Shown piece by piece: positions 55,968-64,000 of a stretch of DNA of 64,000 nt (position 1 is its first letter; the number at the start of each line of letters is the position of its first letter). A program made the translations under genes and the position numbers. The notes under the pieces were generated by a model, which was not told the DNA's origin, searched no databases, and worked only from the letters and a program-made list of their open reading frames with translations. Origin of the DNA: Thalassobacillus sp. CUG 92003 (GTDB lineage Bacteria > Bacillota > Bacilli > Bacillales > Halobacillaceae); contig NZ_JABLSJ010000013.1 of the NCBI RefSeq assembly GCF_013618635.1, forward strand, positions 36,521 through 100,520. Reading direction: 5' to 3'.

Positions 55968-56597
55968 GTGGAACTGTCCAATAGACAAGAACAGATTATT
56001 CAGATCGTGAAAGAAAATGGTCCGATTACAGGGGAGAATATCGCGGATCAATTAAGCTTGACGCGAGCAACATTACGACCGGATTTAGCTATTTTGACCA
56101 TGGCAGGCTTTTTAGATGCGCGTCCTCGTGTCGGTTATTTCTATACGGGCAAAACCGGTTCTGAATTGCTTACTGAAAAACTGAAGAAGTTTAAGGTGCA
56201 GGAATATCAGTCAATTCCAATTGTCGTTGAGGAAGATGTATCCGTTTATGATGCTATTTGTTCGATGTTTCTAGAAGACGTGGGAACGCTTTTTGTCGTG
56301 AACGGAAAGTCTTTGTTGGTCGGCGTACTATCACGTAAAGACCTGCTCCGAGCAAGTATTGGAAATCAGGATTTAACCACCGTACCCGTCCATATTATTA
56401 TGACACGGATGCCCAATATTACGATCTGCAGAAAAGATGATTTATTATTAGATGCAGCTCAGCAATTGATTGAAAAGCAGATAGATGGTCTTCCCGTCGT
56501 AAAAGATTCTTCACAAGGCCTTGAAGTGACAGGAAGATTAACAAAAACGAATATAACTAAAGCACTTGTTGAACTCGCACGCGACCAGCATGTATGA
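55968..56597 (+). CDS. ccpN: Transcriptional repressor CcpN (YqzB)
   Basis: Represses gluconeogenic genes gapB and pckA in the presence of glucose in B. subtilis. 209 residues: N-terminal helix-turn-helix (NRQEQIIQIVKENGPITG, LTRATLRPDLAILTMAGFL) and two CBS domains (MFLEDVGTLFVVNG, VPVHIIMTRMPNITIC). I choose GTG 55968, which aligns with the B. subtilis N-terminus; an open frame goes back to 55935. Adjacent yqfL suggests joint control of carbon flow. Confidence 0.94.
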   Translation: MELSNRQEQIIQIVKENGPITGENIADQLSLTRATLRPDLAILTMAGFLDARPRVGYFYTGKTGSELLTEKLKKFKVQEYQSIPIVVEEDVSVYDAICSMFLEDVGTLFVVNGKSLLVGVLSRKDLLRASIGNQDLTTVPVHIIMTRMPNITICRKDDLLLDAAQQLIEKQIDGLPVVKDSSQGLEVTGRLTKTNITKALVELARDQHV

Positions 56598-56628
56598 GCG
56601 GCTTCCATATGCATGAGGAGGATTTCAG

Positions 56629-57453
56629 ATGAACAAACCACTAATTTACGTGTTGTCAGATTCGGTCGGTGAGACGGCTGAACTCGTAGTAAAAGCATCC
56701 TTGAGCCAATTTGATGACGGTCCTTATGAGATACGTCGCATTCCCTATATAGAAGATAAAGCAACCTTAAATGAAGCTGTCGCACAAGCTAAAGAGAAAC
56801 AAGCATTTATCGGCTTCACCCTTGTTGACCCTGAGCACCGCCGTCACCTGATTGAACAAGCTGAAGAAGCACAGATTGAATGCGTGGATATTATGGGACC
56901 CTCCATCGATGCCATGCGCAGGTTTTTTAATAAAGACCCCCGTCTTGAGCCCGGACTCGTTCATAAGTTGGATGAAGATTATTTCAAACGCGTGGAGGCC
57001 ATTGAGTTTGCCGTTCGGTATGATGATGGACGTGATCCGCGCGGTATAACTAAAGCGGACATTATTTTAATCGGTGTTTCAAGAACATCCAAAACGCCCT
57101 TATCTCAATATTTAGCCCATAAACGGTTAAAGGTTGCAAATGTTCCCATAGTCCCGGAAGTCGAACCCCCTGAAGAATTATTCAAGGTGGATCCGTCTAA
57201 ATGTATCGGTCTGAAGATTAACGCTGAAAAACTGAATAATATCCGAAAAGAACGTTTGAAAGCCTTAGGGCTTGGAGATCAGGCAAGTTATGCGAATCAA
57301 AGTCGCATTATCCAGGAATTAGAACATTTTAATAAGATTGTTGATGAGATTGGATGCTATGTGGTTGATGTCTCTGATAAAGCGGTAGAAGAAACGGCCA
57401 ACATCATTACCAACAAAATGAAAGCTGATTCTTCACGTAAAAATGGTCAATAA
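56629..57453 (+). CDS. yqfL: Pyruvate, phosphate dikinase / PEP synthase regulatory protein (DUF299)
   Basis: Bifunctional serine/threonine kinase and phosphorylase family protein (274 residues) that in other organisms switches PPDK or PEP synthase off and on. [16 protein letters not shown] starts the protein and the P-loop [15 protein letters not shown] is at about 148-162. In B. subtilis YqfL has been tied to CcpN activity. GAGGAGG precedes the ATG. Confidence 0.94.
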   Translation: MNKPLIYVLSDSVGETAELVVKASLSQFDDGPYEIRRIPYIEDKATLNEAVAQAKEKQAFIGFTLVDPEHRRHLIEQAEEAQIECVDIMGPSIDAMRRFFNKDPRLEPGLVHKLDEDYFKRVEAIEFAVRYDDGRDPRGITKADIILIGVSRTSKTPLSQYLAHKRLKVANVPIVPEVEPPEELFKVDPSKCIGLKINAEKLNNIRKERLKALGLGDQASYANQSRIIQELEHFNKIVDEIGCYVVDVSDKAVEETANIITNKMKADSSRKNGQ

Positions 57454-57456
57454 TAT

Positions 57457-57484
57457 AAGTCGCGCTGGTCTAAGCGCGACTTTT
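57457..57484 (+). terminator. Intrinsic terminator after yqfL
   Basis: Perfect 10-bp stem AAGTCGCGCT/AGCGCGACTT, then TTTT. Confidence 0.88.
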
Positions 57485-57522
57485 CCATGGTAATTGCAAA
57501 AAAAATGTATAAAATACTCGCA

Positions 57523-57552
57523 TTGAGTTAGACAATGTATTATAATTATATT
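57523..57552 (+). promoter_or_regulatory. Candidate promoter for yaiI-dnaG-sigA
   Basis: TTGAGT (57523-57528), 18-base spacer, TATATT (57547-57552), overlapping another -10-like TATAAT at 57541-57546. The precise start site is uncertain. Confidence 0.45.
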
Positions 57553-57570
57553 TTGTGAAAAATTCTATCT

Positions 57571-57590
57571 AGAAGAGTTGCTCTTCTTTT
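57571..57590 (+). terminator. Attenuator-like hairpin in the yaiI-dnaG-sigA leader
   Basis: AGAAGAG pairs with CTCTTCT across a TTG loop, then TTTT. It lies between the candidate promoter and yaiI, so it may reduce transcription into the operon. Confidence 0.35.
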
Positions 57591-57645
57591 CAGAATAATA
57601 AAACATTAATTATCGGGCAGGAATCCTAAGGATGTTGTAGAAATA

Positions 57646-58110
57646 TTGAATATGCAGAATAACAAGCCAGTTGTTTTTGTGGATGCTGACAGTTGTCCGT
57701 TTAAAGACGTGATCGAAAAGATCTGTAAAGATTTTGAAGTTCCTTTATATTTTGTAATGAATGTTAACCATTATAATGATGAGTTGTCTTACGGAGAACC
57801 TGTAATGGTAGATGATGGTTCGCAAATGGTTGATATGTATATCATCAACCATGTTAAAGCTTTTGATGTGACCATTACGCAAGATTTGTCTTTGGCGGCT
57901 TTACTGACGCCACGTCGTGTTTACGTGCTTACCCCAAGAGGTAAACAGATTACAGAGGAGCAAGTTGATGAAATTATGTGGCGAAAGTATGTCCGTCAAA
58001 CAAGCTCTCCTGAGGACAAACTGAAAGGGCCCAAAGCGTTAACAGAAGAAGATCGTTTTCGTTTAGAGCAATCTTTGAAAAAGATTTTGTCAAATATGAA
58101 GGGGATTTAG
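57646..58110 (+). CDS. yaiI: YaiI/YqxD family protein (DUF188)
   Basis: A NYN/PIN-like fold protein of about 154 residues, upstream of dnaG as in B. subtilis. VFVDADSCPFKDVIEKI opens the family domain; VDMYIINHVKAFDVTITQDLSLA holds further acidic positions. The biochemical role is not settled. The start is unclear: TTG 57646 and ATG 57652 are both far (13 and 19 bases) from the only ribosome-like AAGGA. Confidence 0.92.
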   Translation: MNMQNNKPVVFVDADSCPFKDVIEKICKDFEVPLYFVMNVNHYNDELSYGEPVMVDDGSQMVDMYIINHVKAFDVTITQDLSLAALLTPRRVYVLTPRGKQITEEQVDEIMWRKYVRQTSSPEDKLKGPKALTEEDRFRLEQSLKKILSNMKGI

Positions 58111-58146
58111 CAATTCATACCGAATAAGGCGAGTATGGTGATGAAA

Positions 58147-59958
58147 ATGAACGGACGAATACCTGAGGAAACAGTGGAGGATATCCGCAAAGCCACTAAT
58201 ATAGTGGATATCGTAGGTGAATATGTCCAGTTGAAAAAGCAAGGTAGAAATTATTTTGGGCTATGCCCCTTTCACGGGGAAAACACACCGTCATTTTCTG
58301 TTTCTTCAGATAAACAGATATTTCACTGTTTTGGCTGCGGAAAAGGCGGAAATGTTTTCACGTTTCTTATGGAAGTTGAAGGTTATGCATTCTCTCAGGC
58401 TGTTCAACAATTAGCTGAAGCAGCAGGGTACAGCCTCCCTGAATCCGCAACCGACAAGACTCCTCAACAATCAAGCGAAGCCCAGTCAATTCTTGAAGCT
58501 CATCAATGGTTAGAGAAACTTTACCACCATTTGCTGCGTCATTCCAAAGAAGGAAAAGCCGGCTATCAATATTTATTGGAAAGAGGGTTCACTGAGGAAA
58601 CCATTGAGCGGTTTCAGTTAGGGTACGCTCCCCAGTCTAAGGATTTTGTGGTGAAATTTTTAGAAAAAAAAGGTTTCCACCCACAAACGATGGTCAAAGC
58701 TGGTTTGTTAAATGTGAATGATGAAGGAGAATATGCCGATCGATTTAGAGGGCGCATCATTTTCCCGATTCACAATCACCATGGTAAAACAGTGGCATTC
58801 GGTGGCAGAGCTTTATATGATCATGACCCCAAATATTTGAACAGCCCGGAAACGGAATTGTTCCATAAAGGGAAGCTGTTATATAATTTTGACCTTGCAC
58901 GTGCTGCTATTCGCAGGAACCAATCTGCCGTCCTTTTTGAAGGATATGTGGATGTTATTTCCGCTTATCAGGCAGGGGTGGAAAATGGGGTGGGCACGCT
59001 TGGCACAGCCATTTCAGACGTACAAGCCAAATTACTTCACCGCTATGTAGAACACGTGATAATATGTTATGACGGAGATGAAGCTGGCCTGGAAGCTACG
59101 ATAAAAGCAGCCCGACTTCTGAAAAGAACAGGTTGTCAGGTTAAAGTTGCCCGCTTACCTGATGGAATGGATCCTGATGATTATATTCAATCTTATGGTG
59201 CTGAGCGTTTTCGGCAAGAGGTTATTGAAGCTCATACACCGTACATGACATTTGTCATGAATTACCTGAAACGGGATTATAATCTTCAATTAGAAGGAGA
59301 TCGGATAGATTATATCGAAAAGGTACTTCAGGAGTTAGCTGATTTAGATAGAGGTATCGAACGCGAACATTACTTGACAGAAGTTGCAAATGAGTTTGAC
59401 ATGTCTTTGGAAACACTAAGACAAGAAGTCCAAGAGCTCAGAAGAAGTAAAGCCCCCGCCAAGGATAACTCTAGAGCGGTTAGGCATACTAATACGAAAA
59501 CGGCTATTCATTTGCAGGACAAACTTTTGCCTGCATTTCAAAATGCAGAGCGCAAACTGATTGCTCATATGTTGAGAGATCCTCATATCGCGGACAAAGT
59601 CCAAGACGAAATAGGAGGAAATTTCAATATTGATCAACATCAAGTCATAGTTACCTATTTATATGCTTATTATGAAGAGGGTAACTTTTCTGATACTGCT
59701 CAATTTGTTGAACGGTTGTCGGATCCGGATTTGAAAAATCTTGTGGTCCAGCTTGCGATGATGCCAGTACTCGACGAAATTTCGGATCAGGAAATCAATG
59801 ATTATATTTATACCATTCAAGCTGAACAAAGCAATAAGCATGATATACAATCGCTTAAAGCTGAACAGAAAAAGGCTGAGCAACAAAATGAACCGATCAG
59901 GGCAGCAGAAATTGCAATGGAGATTCTTCAGTTAAAACAACAGATGAAGCAATCATAA
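58147..59958 (+). CDS. dnaG: DNA primase
   Basis: Makes RNA primers for replication. From ATG 58147 it has 603 residues, as in B. subtilis. The CHC2 zinc finger is C40, H43, C61, C64 (LCPFHGENTP, FHCFGCGKGG); the TOPRIM domain shows LFEGYVDVISAYQAG and CYDGDEAGLEA; a C-terminal helicase-binding domain follows. GGTGA five bases upstream supports this start; an ATG at 58135 is possible. Confidence 0.98.
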   Translation: MNGRIPEETVEDIRKATNIVDIVGEYVQLKKQGRNYFGLCPFHGENTPSFSVSSDKQIFHCFGCGKGGNVFTFLMEVEGYAFSQAVQQLAEAAGYSLPESATDKTPQQSSEAQSILEAHQWLEKLYHHLLRHSKEGKAGYQYLLERGFTEETIERFQLGYAPQSKDFVVKFLEKKGFHPQTMVKAGLLNVNDEGEYADRFRGRIIFPIHNHHGKTVAFGGRALYDHDPKYLNSPETELFHKGKLLYNFDLARAAIRRNQSAVLFEGYVDVISAYQAGVENGVGTLGTAISDVQAKLLHRYVEHVIICYDGDEAGLEATIKAARLLKRTGCQVKVARLPDGMDPDDYIQSYGAERFRQEVIEAHTPYMTFVMNYLKRDYNLQLEGDRIDYIEKVLQELADLDRGIEREHYLTEVANEFDMSLETLRQEVQELRRSKAPAKDNSRAVRHTNTKTAIHLQDKLLPAFQNAERKLIAHMLRDPHIADKVQDEIGGNFNIDQHQVIVTYLYAYYEEGNFSDTAQFVERLSDPDLKNLVVQLAMMPVLDEISDQEINDYIYTIQAEQSNKHDIQSLKAEQKKAEQQNEPIRAAEIAMEILQLKQQMKQS

Positions 59959-60007
59959 AAAAATGAATTGAATGACTGGTAAGGACACGTTGGAAGGAGG
60001 GGGACTT

Positions 60008-61126
60008 ATGGCAGATAAGCCATCACGTTCTAAAGAAAATGAAAACGAACTGACGCTTGACCAAGCGAAGGAGCAACTGCTCGAAATTGGGAAAAAGCGC
60101 GGCGTTTTAGCATATGAAGAAGTCGCGGAACGATTGTCGAATTTTGAGTTGGAATCAGAGCAGATGGATGAATTCTATGAGCACCTGAATGAACAAGGGG
60201 TTGAAGTGATCGGGGATTCTGAGGAAGATCCGAGCATGCAGCAACTGGATAAAGAAGAGGAGTTTGACCTGAATGATCTAAGCGTTCCTCCCGGGGTGAA
60301 GATAAATGACCCTGTAAGGATGTATTTGAAAGAAATCGGTCGTGTCAATCTTCTTTCTGCAAACGATGAGATTGATTTAGCTCAACGGATAGAAAATGGA
60401 GACGAAGAAGCTAAACGGGACTTAGCTGAGGCAAACTTACGCCTCGTGGTCAGTATCGCAAAACGTTATGTAGGCAGAGGGATGTTATTCCTCGACTTGA
60501 TTCAGGAAGGTAATATGGGACTGATCAAAGCTGTAGAAAAATTTGATTATCGAAAAGGTTATAAATTCAGTACCTATGCAACGTGGTGGATTCGTCAGGC
60601 TATAACGCGAGCTATTGCAGACCAGGCTCGTACGATAAGAATCCCGGTGCATATGGTGGAAACCATTAACAAACTGATTCGTGTTCAACGTCAGCTGCTC
60701 CAGGACCTTGGCAGAGAACCAACACCGGAAGAAATTGCAGAAGATATGGAGCTCACCCCTGATAAAGTTCGTGAGATTTTGAAGATTGCTCAAGAGCCTG
60801 TATCCCTGGAAACGCCAATTGGTGAAGAAGATGACTCGCATTTGGGCGATTTCATTGAAGATCAAGAAGCAACCTCTCCTTCGGACCATGCAGCTTATGA
60901 ACTGTTAAAAGAACAGTTAGAGGATGTTCTTGATACGCTGACTGATCGAGAAGAAAATGTTCTCCGGTTACGGTTTGGTTTAGATGATGGGCGTACACGT
61001 ACTCTTGAAGAAGTCGGCCGGGTGTTCGGCGTTACACGCGAAAGAATACGTCAAATTGAAGCCAAAGCGTTAAGAAAGCTGCGGCATCCTAGCAGGAGCA
61101 AACGCCTGAAGGATTTTATGGAATAA
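60008..61126 (+). CDS. sigA: RNA polymerase primary sigma factor SigA
   Basis: Main vegetative sigma factor, 372 residues. Region 1.1 at the N-terminus, region 1.2 [16 protein letters not shown], region 2 with [35 protein letters not shown] and [17 protein letters not shown], region 3, and region 4.2 with [28 protein letters not shown] six bases before ATG 60008. Ends the yaiI-dnaG-sigA operon. The longer frame from 59972 is not supported. Confidence 0.99.
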   Translation: MADKPSRSKENENELTLDQAKEQLLEIGKKRGVLAYEEVAERLSNFELESEQMDEFYEHLNEQGVEVIGDSEEDPSMQQLDKEEEFDLNDLSVPPGVKINDPVRMYLKEIGRVNLLSANDEIDLAQRIENGDEEAKRDLAEANLRLVVSIAKRYVGRGMLFLDLIQEGNMGLIKAVEKFDYRKGYKFSTYATWWIRQAITRAIADQARTIRIPVHMVETINKLIRVQRQLLQDLGREPTPEEIAEDMELTPDKVREILKIAQEPVSLETPIGEEDDSHLGDFIEDQEATSPSDHAAYELLKEQLEDVLDTLTDREENVLRLRFGLDDGRTRTLEEVGRVFGVTRERIRQIEAKALRKLRHPSRSKRLKDFME

Positions 61127-61150
61127 CCGAATAGCTGACCCTAGTGATTG

Positions 61151-61199
61151 GCTCAGGTTGAATAGCATAGTCAGATGTTGTTATTCTCCTGAGTTTTTT
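61151..61199 (+). terminator. Intrinsic terminator after sigA
   Basis: CTCAGG/CCTGAG outer stem and GAATAGCA/TGTTATTC inner stem, ending in six T residues. Confidence 0.88.
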
Positions 61200-61451
61200 A
61201 CTATACGATTTGGCGTTCAGCTGATTTTGAAGTGCCCTGTTTAATCTTGTTTTTAATTTTACTGAATTGCATGTGATTTTGCAAACAGGGCTTTTGTCGA
61301 ATAATGTTGTGATCCAAACTCGGAAGCATAAGTAGGCATCTGATGTTGTCTTACGTTTATTTCACTATATCCCTTTTCTAAGGCTGCGATTTGAAGTAAA
61401 ATATACATAGTCTGATTAGAAGCAATGGGGATACATAAGGAGGAAATAGAG
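61200..61451. other. Intergenic region sigA-cccA with a second hairpin
   Basis: No gene is supported here. A 9-bp perfect inverted repeat GCCCTGTTT (61234-61242) and AAACAGGGC (61283-61291), followed by TTTT, forms a terminator-like hairpin with a 40-base loop. No clear promoter for cccA could be chosen; TATACA at 61402-61407 lacks a good -35. Confidence 0.5.
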
Positions 61452-61817
61452 ATGAAAAGAAACCCTGTGATTCCTTTTGGGTTGATAGCCGTACTGGGCA
61501 TATTAGTGATGATTGTTATTTCTGCAGTCGGAACCAATCAACAAGAAGCGATAGAAGAGGGAGATTCAGGCGAGCAGTCTGAAGAACAGGCGAGCTCAGA
61601 TCCAGAAGAAATTTTCCAAAATAACTGTGCTCAATGTCATGGCTCAGATTTGTCGGGCGGTAACGGTCCTGCGCTTCAGGATGTCGGCAGCAGTTTATCT
61701 AAAGATGATATTCTAGGCGTCATTCAGGAAGGTCCTGGAGCCATGCCGGCTAATGCTGTGCAAGGGGAAGAAGCAGATCTAGTTGCTGAATGGTTATCCA
61801 AAAAGACAGGAGAATAA
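61452..61817 (+). CDS. cccA: Membrane-anchored cytochrome c550 (CccA)
   Basis: Small c-type cytochrome of 121 residues, attached by one N-terminal span (about 8-27) with the heme domain outside the membrane. Heme motif CAQCH is at 59-63 and the likely axial methionine at about 98 (EGPGAMPAN). The linker is rich in Glu and Ser. It passes electrons in the respiratory chain. AAGGAGGAA precedes ATG 61452. Confidence 0.95.
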   Translation: MKRNPVIPFGLIAVLGILVMIVISAVGTNQQEAIEEGDSGEQSEEQASSDPEEIFQNNCAQCHGSDLSGGNGPALQDVGSSLSKDDILGVIQEGPGAMPANAVQGEEADLVAEWLSKKTGE

Positions 61818-61828
61818 GGGCAACAACC

Positions 61829-61860
61829 AAAAAGCTTTCTGAGTTCTCAGAAGGCTTTTT
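61829..61860 (+). terminator. Intrinsic terminator after cccA
   Basis: 14-bp stem AAAAAGCTTTCTGA with TCAGAAGGCTTTTT (one G-T pair) and T run. Confidence 0.9.
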
Positions 61861-61975
61861 GATTATCAGCGCGGATAACCAATCCCTGAAAACGGCGATT
61901 CTATTGAATAACCTTCATCAGCCACCAGCAACGTTTAACACACTTTTATATATCATTGTGAAAGAGGAGTCGACC

Positions 61976-62689
61976 ATGAACGTCAATCAATTATCGAATC
62001 GCTTGAGAACTGTTGCTGCTCAATTGCCGGAAGGTGCTAACTTTGCAGATATCGGTTCGGATCACGCGTATTTACCGTGTTATGTGTGTTTACGGGACGT
62101 CGACGCTAATGCCATAGCTGGCGAAATAAACCAGGGCCCGTATGAAAGTGCAATTGAAGAAGTTGAACGACAAGCGTTAACAGATCGCATCGATGTGAGA
62201 AAGGGAAATGGGCTTGAAGTGTTAAGACCGGGCGAAGTGGGGCAGATTGTTTTGGCTGGAATGGGAGGTCCGTTAATGACTGAGATTCTCAGAGAGGGCC
62301 AAAACAAATTAACCGGTGTACAGCGTATTATCGTCCAGCCTAATATTGAAGCCAGAGCTGTAAGAAGATGGTTTCTTCACCATGACTACACGTTAGTGCA
62401 CGAGGAAATTATTGAAGAATCGGGGCACATCTATGAAGTGCTCACGGCAGACAAAAGAGAAGCGGGCACGGCATCAGAATATCAAATAGGGAGACGTGAT
62501 GTGCAGTTAATGATGGGGCCGTATTTACTTGAAGAATGTACGGAAGTGTTCAAGAAAAAATGGCGCAAGGAATTAATGAAGAAACAATTCGTATTAGAAC
62601 AAATGAAACTGGCGAAACAACCAGATTCACTCAAAGTGAACCAATTAAATACAGAGATAAACTGGATAAAGGAGGCATTGGACCAATGA
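61976..62689 (+). CDS. trmK: tRNA (adenine22-N1)-methyltransferase TrmK
   Basis: Methylates A22 in the tRNA D-arm, mainly of Ser and Tyr tRNAs. 237 residues: Rossmann domain with NFADIGSDHAYLPCY and VLAGMGGPLMTEIL, RIIVQPNIEARAVRRW, and a C-terminal coiled coil. ATG 61976 follows AAAGAGGAG; the longer frame passes through the terminator. It overlaps yqfO by four bases. Confidence 0.96.
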   Translation: MNVNQLSNRLRTVAAQLPEGANFADIGSDHAYLPCYVCLRDVDANAIAGEINQGPYESAIEEVERQALTDRIDVRKGNGLEVLRPGEVGQIVLAGMGGPLMTEILREGQNKLTGVQRIIVQPNIEARAVRRWFLHHDYTLVHEEIIEESGHIYEVLTADKREAGTASEYQIGRRDVQLMMGPYLLEECTEVFKKKWRKELMKKQFVLEQMKLAKQPDSLKVNQLNTEINWIKEALDQ

Positions 62690-63807
62690 ACCCGTCCGTT
62701 CAAGGTACAGAATTGATTCATGCTTTTGAGAAATGGTGTCCTCCGCATCTGGCCTATGAATGGGATAATGTTGGCTTGAATGTTGGCACACTGAACAAAC
62801 CGGTACGAAACGTCATGATTACGTTAGATGTGATGGAAAACGTAGTCGATGAAGCCATTGAAAATCAAGTTGACTTAATCGTAGCGCATCACCCCGTCAT
62901 TTTTAAACCGCTGTCTCAGATTCATTCAAATGATCCCAAAGGCAGAGTGATCACAAAGTTATTAAAACACGATATTTCTGTGTATACGGCCCATACAAAT
63001 TTAGACATCGTTGAGGGGGGAGTCAACGATGCAATGGCTCACGCTTTGCAACTGGAGCAACTCGAATCATTAGTCGAGACCCACCGTGAGGAACTCATCA
63101 AACTGGTCGTATTTGTTCCTGAAGATTATGCAGACACCGTACGCGATGCCATCAGCCAGGCTGGTGCCGGTCATATCGGAGATTATAGCCATTGTACATT
63201 TCAATCTGGTGGTGAAGGTACGTTCAAACCATTGGAAGGAACGAACCCGTTTATTGGAAACCAGGGAGAGATTGAGAAAGCTGCTGAAAAACGCGTGGAG
63301 ACCATTGTCCCTAAACATAAGCTTTCTGACGTATTACAGGCTATGGAAGCCTCCCACCCTTATGAAGAAGCAGCCTATGACGTGTACCCGCTCAAAAATC
63401 AGGGGAAACTACACGGAATCGGGCGTGTGGGCGTACTGGAAGAACCGGTCACGTTGGAAACATTCTGCTCTCAGGTCAAGACAGCATTTGATGTACCGGC
63501 TCTGCGCGTAACCGGTTCCCTCGATGACATGGTTAAACGCGTGGCTGTATTGGGCGGAAGTGGCGAAAAATTTATCGATGCCGCCCAGTCAAAAGATGCT
63601 GATGTATATGTCACAGGGGACATGACCCTTCATCCTGCTCAGGATGCCTGGGCGATGGGGTTGAATGTTGTTGACCCTGGTCACCACGTGGAAAAGCTCA
63701 TGAAACGATCTGTGCAGTCGTTTTTTAATGACACGTTCAATCATGAAGCAAAGCAGGTTCACATTATGATTTCTGAGGCACCAACAGAACCATTTCAGTT
63801 TGTATAA
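62686..63807 (+). CDS. yqfO: Nif3-like dinuclear metal center protein YqfO
   Basis: NIF3 family protein, 373 residues, the same as B. subtilis YqfO. Two halves of the metal-binding Nif3 fold (VAHHPVIFKPL, TAHTNLDIVEGG, and DVYVTGDMTLHPAQDA with DPGHHVE) surround a PII-like insert (about 130-235, including HPYEEAAYDVYPL). Sometimes called GTP cyclohydrolase I type 2, but that activity is not general. ATG 62686 overlaps the trmK stop; AAAGGAGG lies about ten bases upstream. Confidence 0.96.
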   Translation: MNPSVQGTELIHAFEKWCPPHLAYEWDNVGLNVGTLNKPVRNVMITLDVMENVVDEAIENQVDLIVAHHPVIFKPLSQIHSNDPKGRVITKLLKHDISVYTAHTNLDIVEGGVNDAMAHALQLEQLESLVETHREELIKLVVFVPEDYADTVRDAISQAGAGHIGDYSHCTFQSGGEGTFKPLEGTNPFIGNQGEIEKAAEKRVETIVPKHKLSDVLQAMEASHPYEEAAYDVYPLKNQGKLHGIGRVGVLEEPVTLETFCSQVKTAFDVPALRVTGSLDDMVKRVAVLGGSGEKFIDAAQSKDADVYVTGDMTLHPAQDAWAMGLNVVDPGHHVEKLMKRSVQSFFNDTFNHEAKQVHIMISEAPTEPFQFV

Positions 63808-63910
63808 AACGGGTTAAGACCCCCATTAGGTAAAACGTAAAACCAACTCCTTATACCGTCAAACCCACAAACGATCTCGAAGCCGAGTCGTAGCTATAAG
63901 TATAAAAAAA

Positions 63911-63948
63911 GTAACGCTCTGAGTCCATTTGCTCAGAGCGTTATCTAT
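63911..63948. terminator. Bidirectional terminator hairpin next to the intron
   Basis: AACGCTCTGAG (63913-63923) pairs perfectly with CTCAGAGCGTT (63932-63942). To the left is an A run (T run on the minus strand); to the right TTATCTAT leads straight into the intron. It probably ended yqfO transcripts, a gene on the other side, or both. Confidence 0.85.
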
Positions 63949-64000
63949 GTGTGCCCGGCATGGGCATAAACTATAGGGTTCAAGTCCCGAACGGCGAAGG
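63949..64000 (+). mobile_element. Group IIC intron, 5' end (truncated by window)
   Basis: From the conserved 5' splice motif GTGTG the sequence reads GTGTGCCCGGCATGGG and then CTATAGGGT and AAGTCCCGAAC, followed by GCGAAGG. This matches the start of domain I of bacterial group IIC introns such as the one of Oceanobacillus iheyensis. Such introns insert just behind terminator hairpins, as here. The ribozyme body and any reverse transcriptase lie beyond the window. Confidence 0.85.

Noticed and set aside
61259..61537. A 92-codon minus-strand frame over the cccA start
   Set aside because: No ribosome site, overlaps cccA coding sequence and the intergenic hairpin, and no recognisable family.

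Overview
The window is a chromosomal stretch of an endospore-forming, low-GC Gram-positive bacterium of the Bacillaceae. The gene order follows the Bacillus subtilis alaS-to-yqfO region almost step by step, and true sporulation genes are present (sigK, sda, gpr, spoIIP, yqfC, yqfD). The species cannot be named from sequence alone. A Mrp-type cation/proton antiporter operon and many acidic proteins would suit a salt- or alkali-tolerant member, but that is weak inference.

Layout. 1-7583 (+): end of alaS, then ireB-ruvX-yrzB, mltG, trmR-udk, greA, yrrS, mtnN and yrhC. 7683-14326 (-): sigK, a six-gene Mrp operon without mrpB, and sda. A cluster of DnaA boxes lies between sda and the next gene. 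14679-19717 (+): yqeG-yqeH-aroE-yhbY-nadD-yqeK-rsfS-yqeM, a housekeeping run for ribosome assembly, NAD and shikimate synthesis. 19793-24342: the DNA-uptake block comER(-), comEA, comEB, comEC, then tiny yqzM(-). 24478-25758: a strongly structured, terminator-ended RNA region followed by holA. 25873-32163: rpsT(-), gpr, spoIIP, yqxA, lepA, hemW. 32287-40413: the heat-shock operon with a perfect CIRCE operator (hrcA-grpE-dnaK, dnaJ, prmA-rsmE-mtaB). 40545-45063: deoC, rpsU-yqeY, and a sigma-W-type promoter driving nfeD-floA-yqfB. 45142-52628: yqfC-yqfD-phoH-pgpH-ybeY-dgkA, era, yqzL, recO. 52634-57453: a glycine T-box leader with glyQS, ccpN and yqfL. 57646-63807: yaiI-dnaG-sigA, cccA, trmK and yqfO. 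From 63949 the sequence becomes the 5' end of a group IIC intron placed directly behind a terminator hairpin; it runs off the window.

How the genes work together. Most are core translation, tRNA and rRNA modification, replication and cell-envelope functions arranged in short operons closed by clear intrinsic terminators. Regulation that can be read directly includes CIRCE/HrcA for chaperones, a T-box for glycyl-tRNA synthetase, a sigma-W-like promoter for the flotillin operon and probable DnaA control of sda. Differences from B. subtilis are mostly gene losses: no trhP1/trhP2 next to trmR, no pbpI, no mccA-mccB, no yqeW, no cdd, no mrpB. The less familiar elements are the holA-leader RNA candidate, the terminator-targeted group II intron, the B-less Mrp operon and a 35-codon frame overlapping the sigK stop. 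There are no rRNA, tRNA or CRISPR features that I can see.
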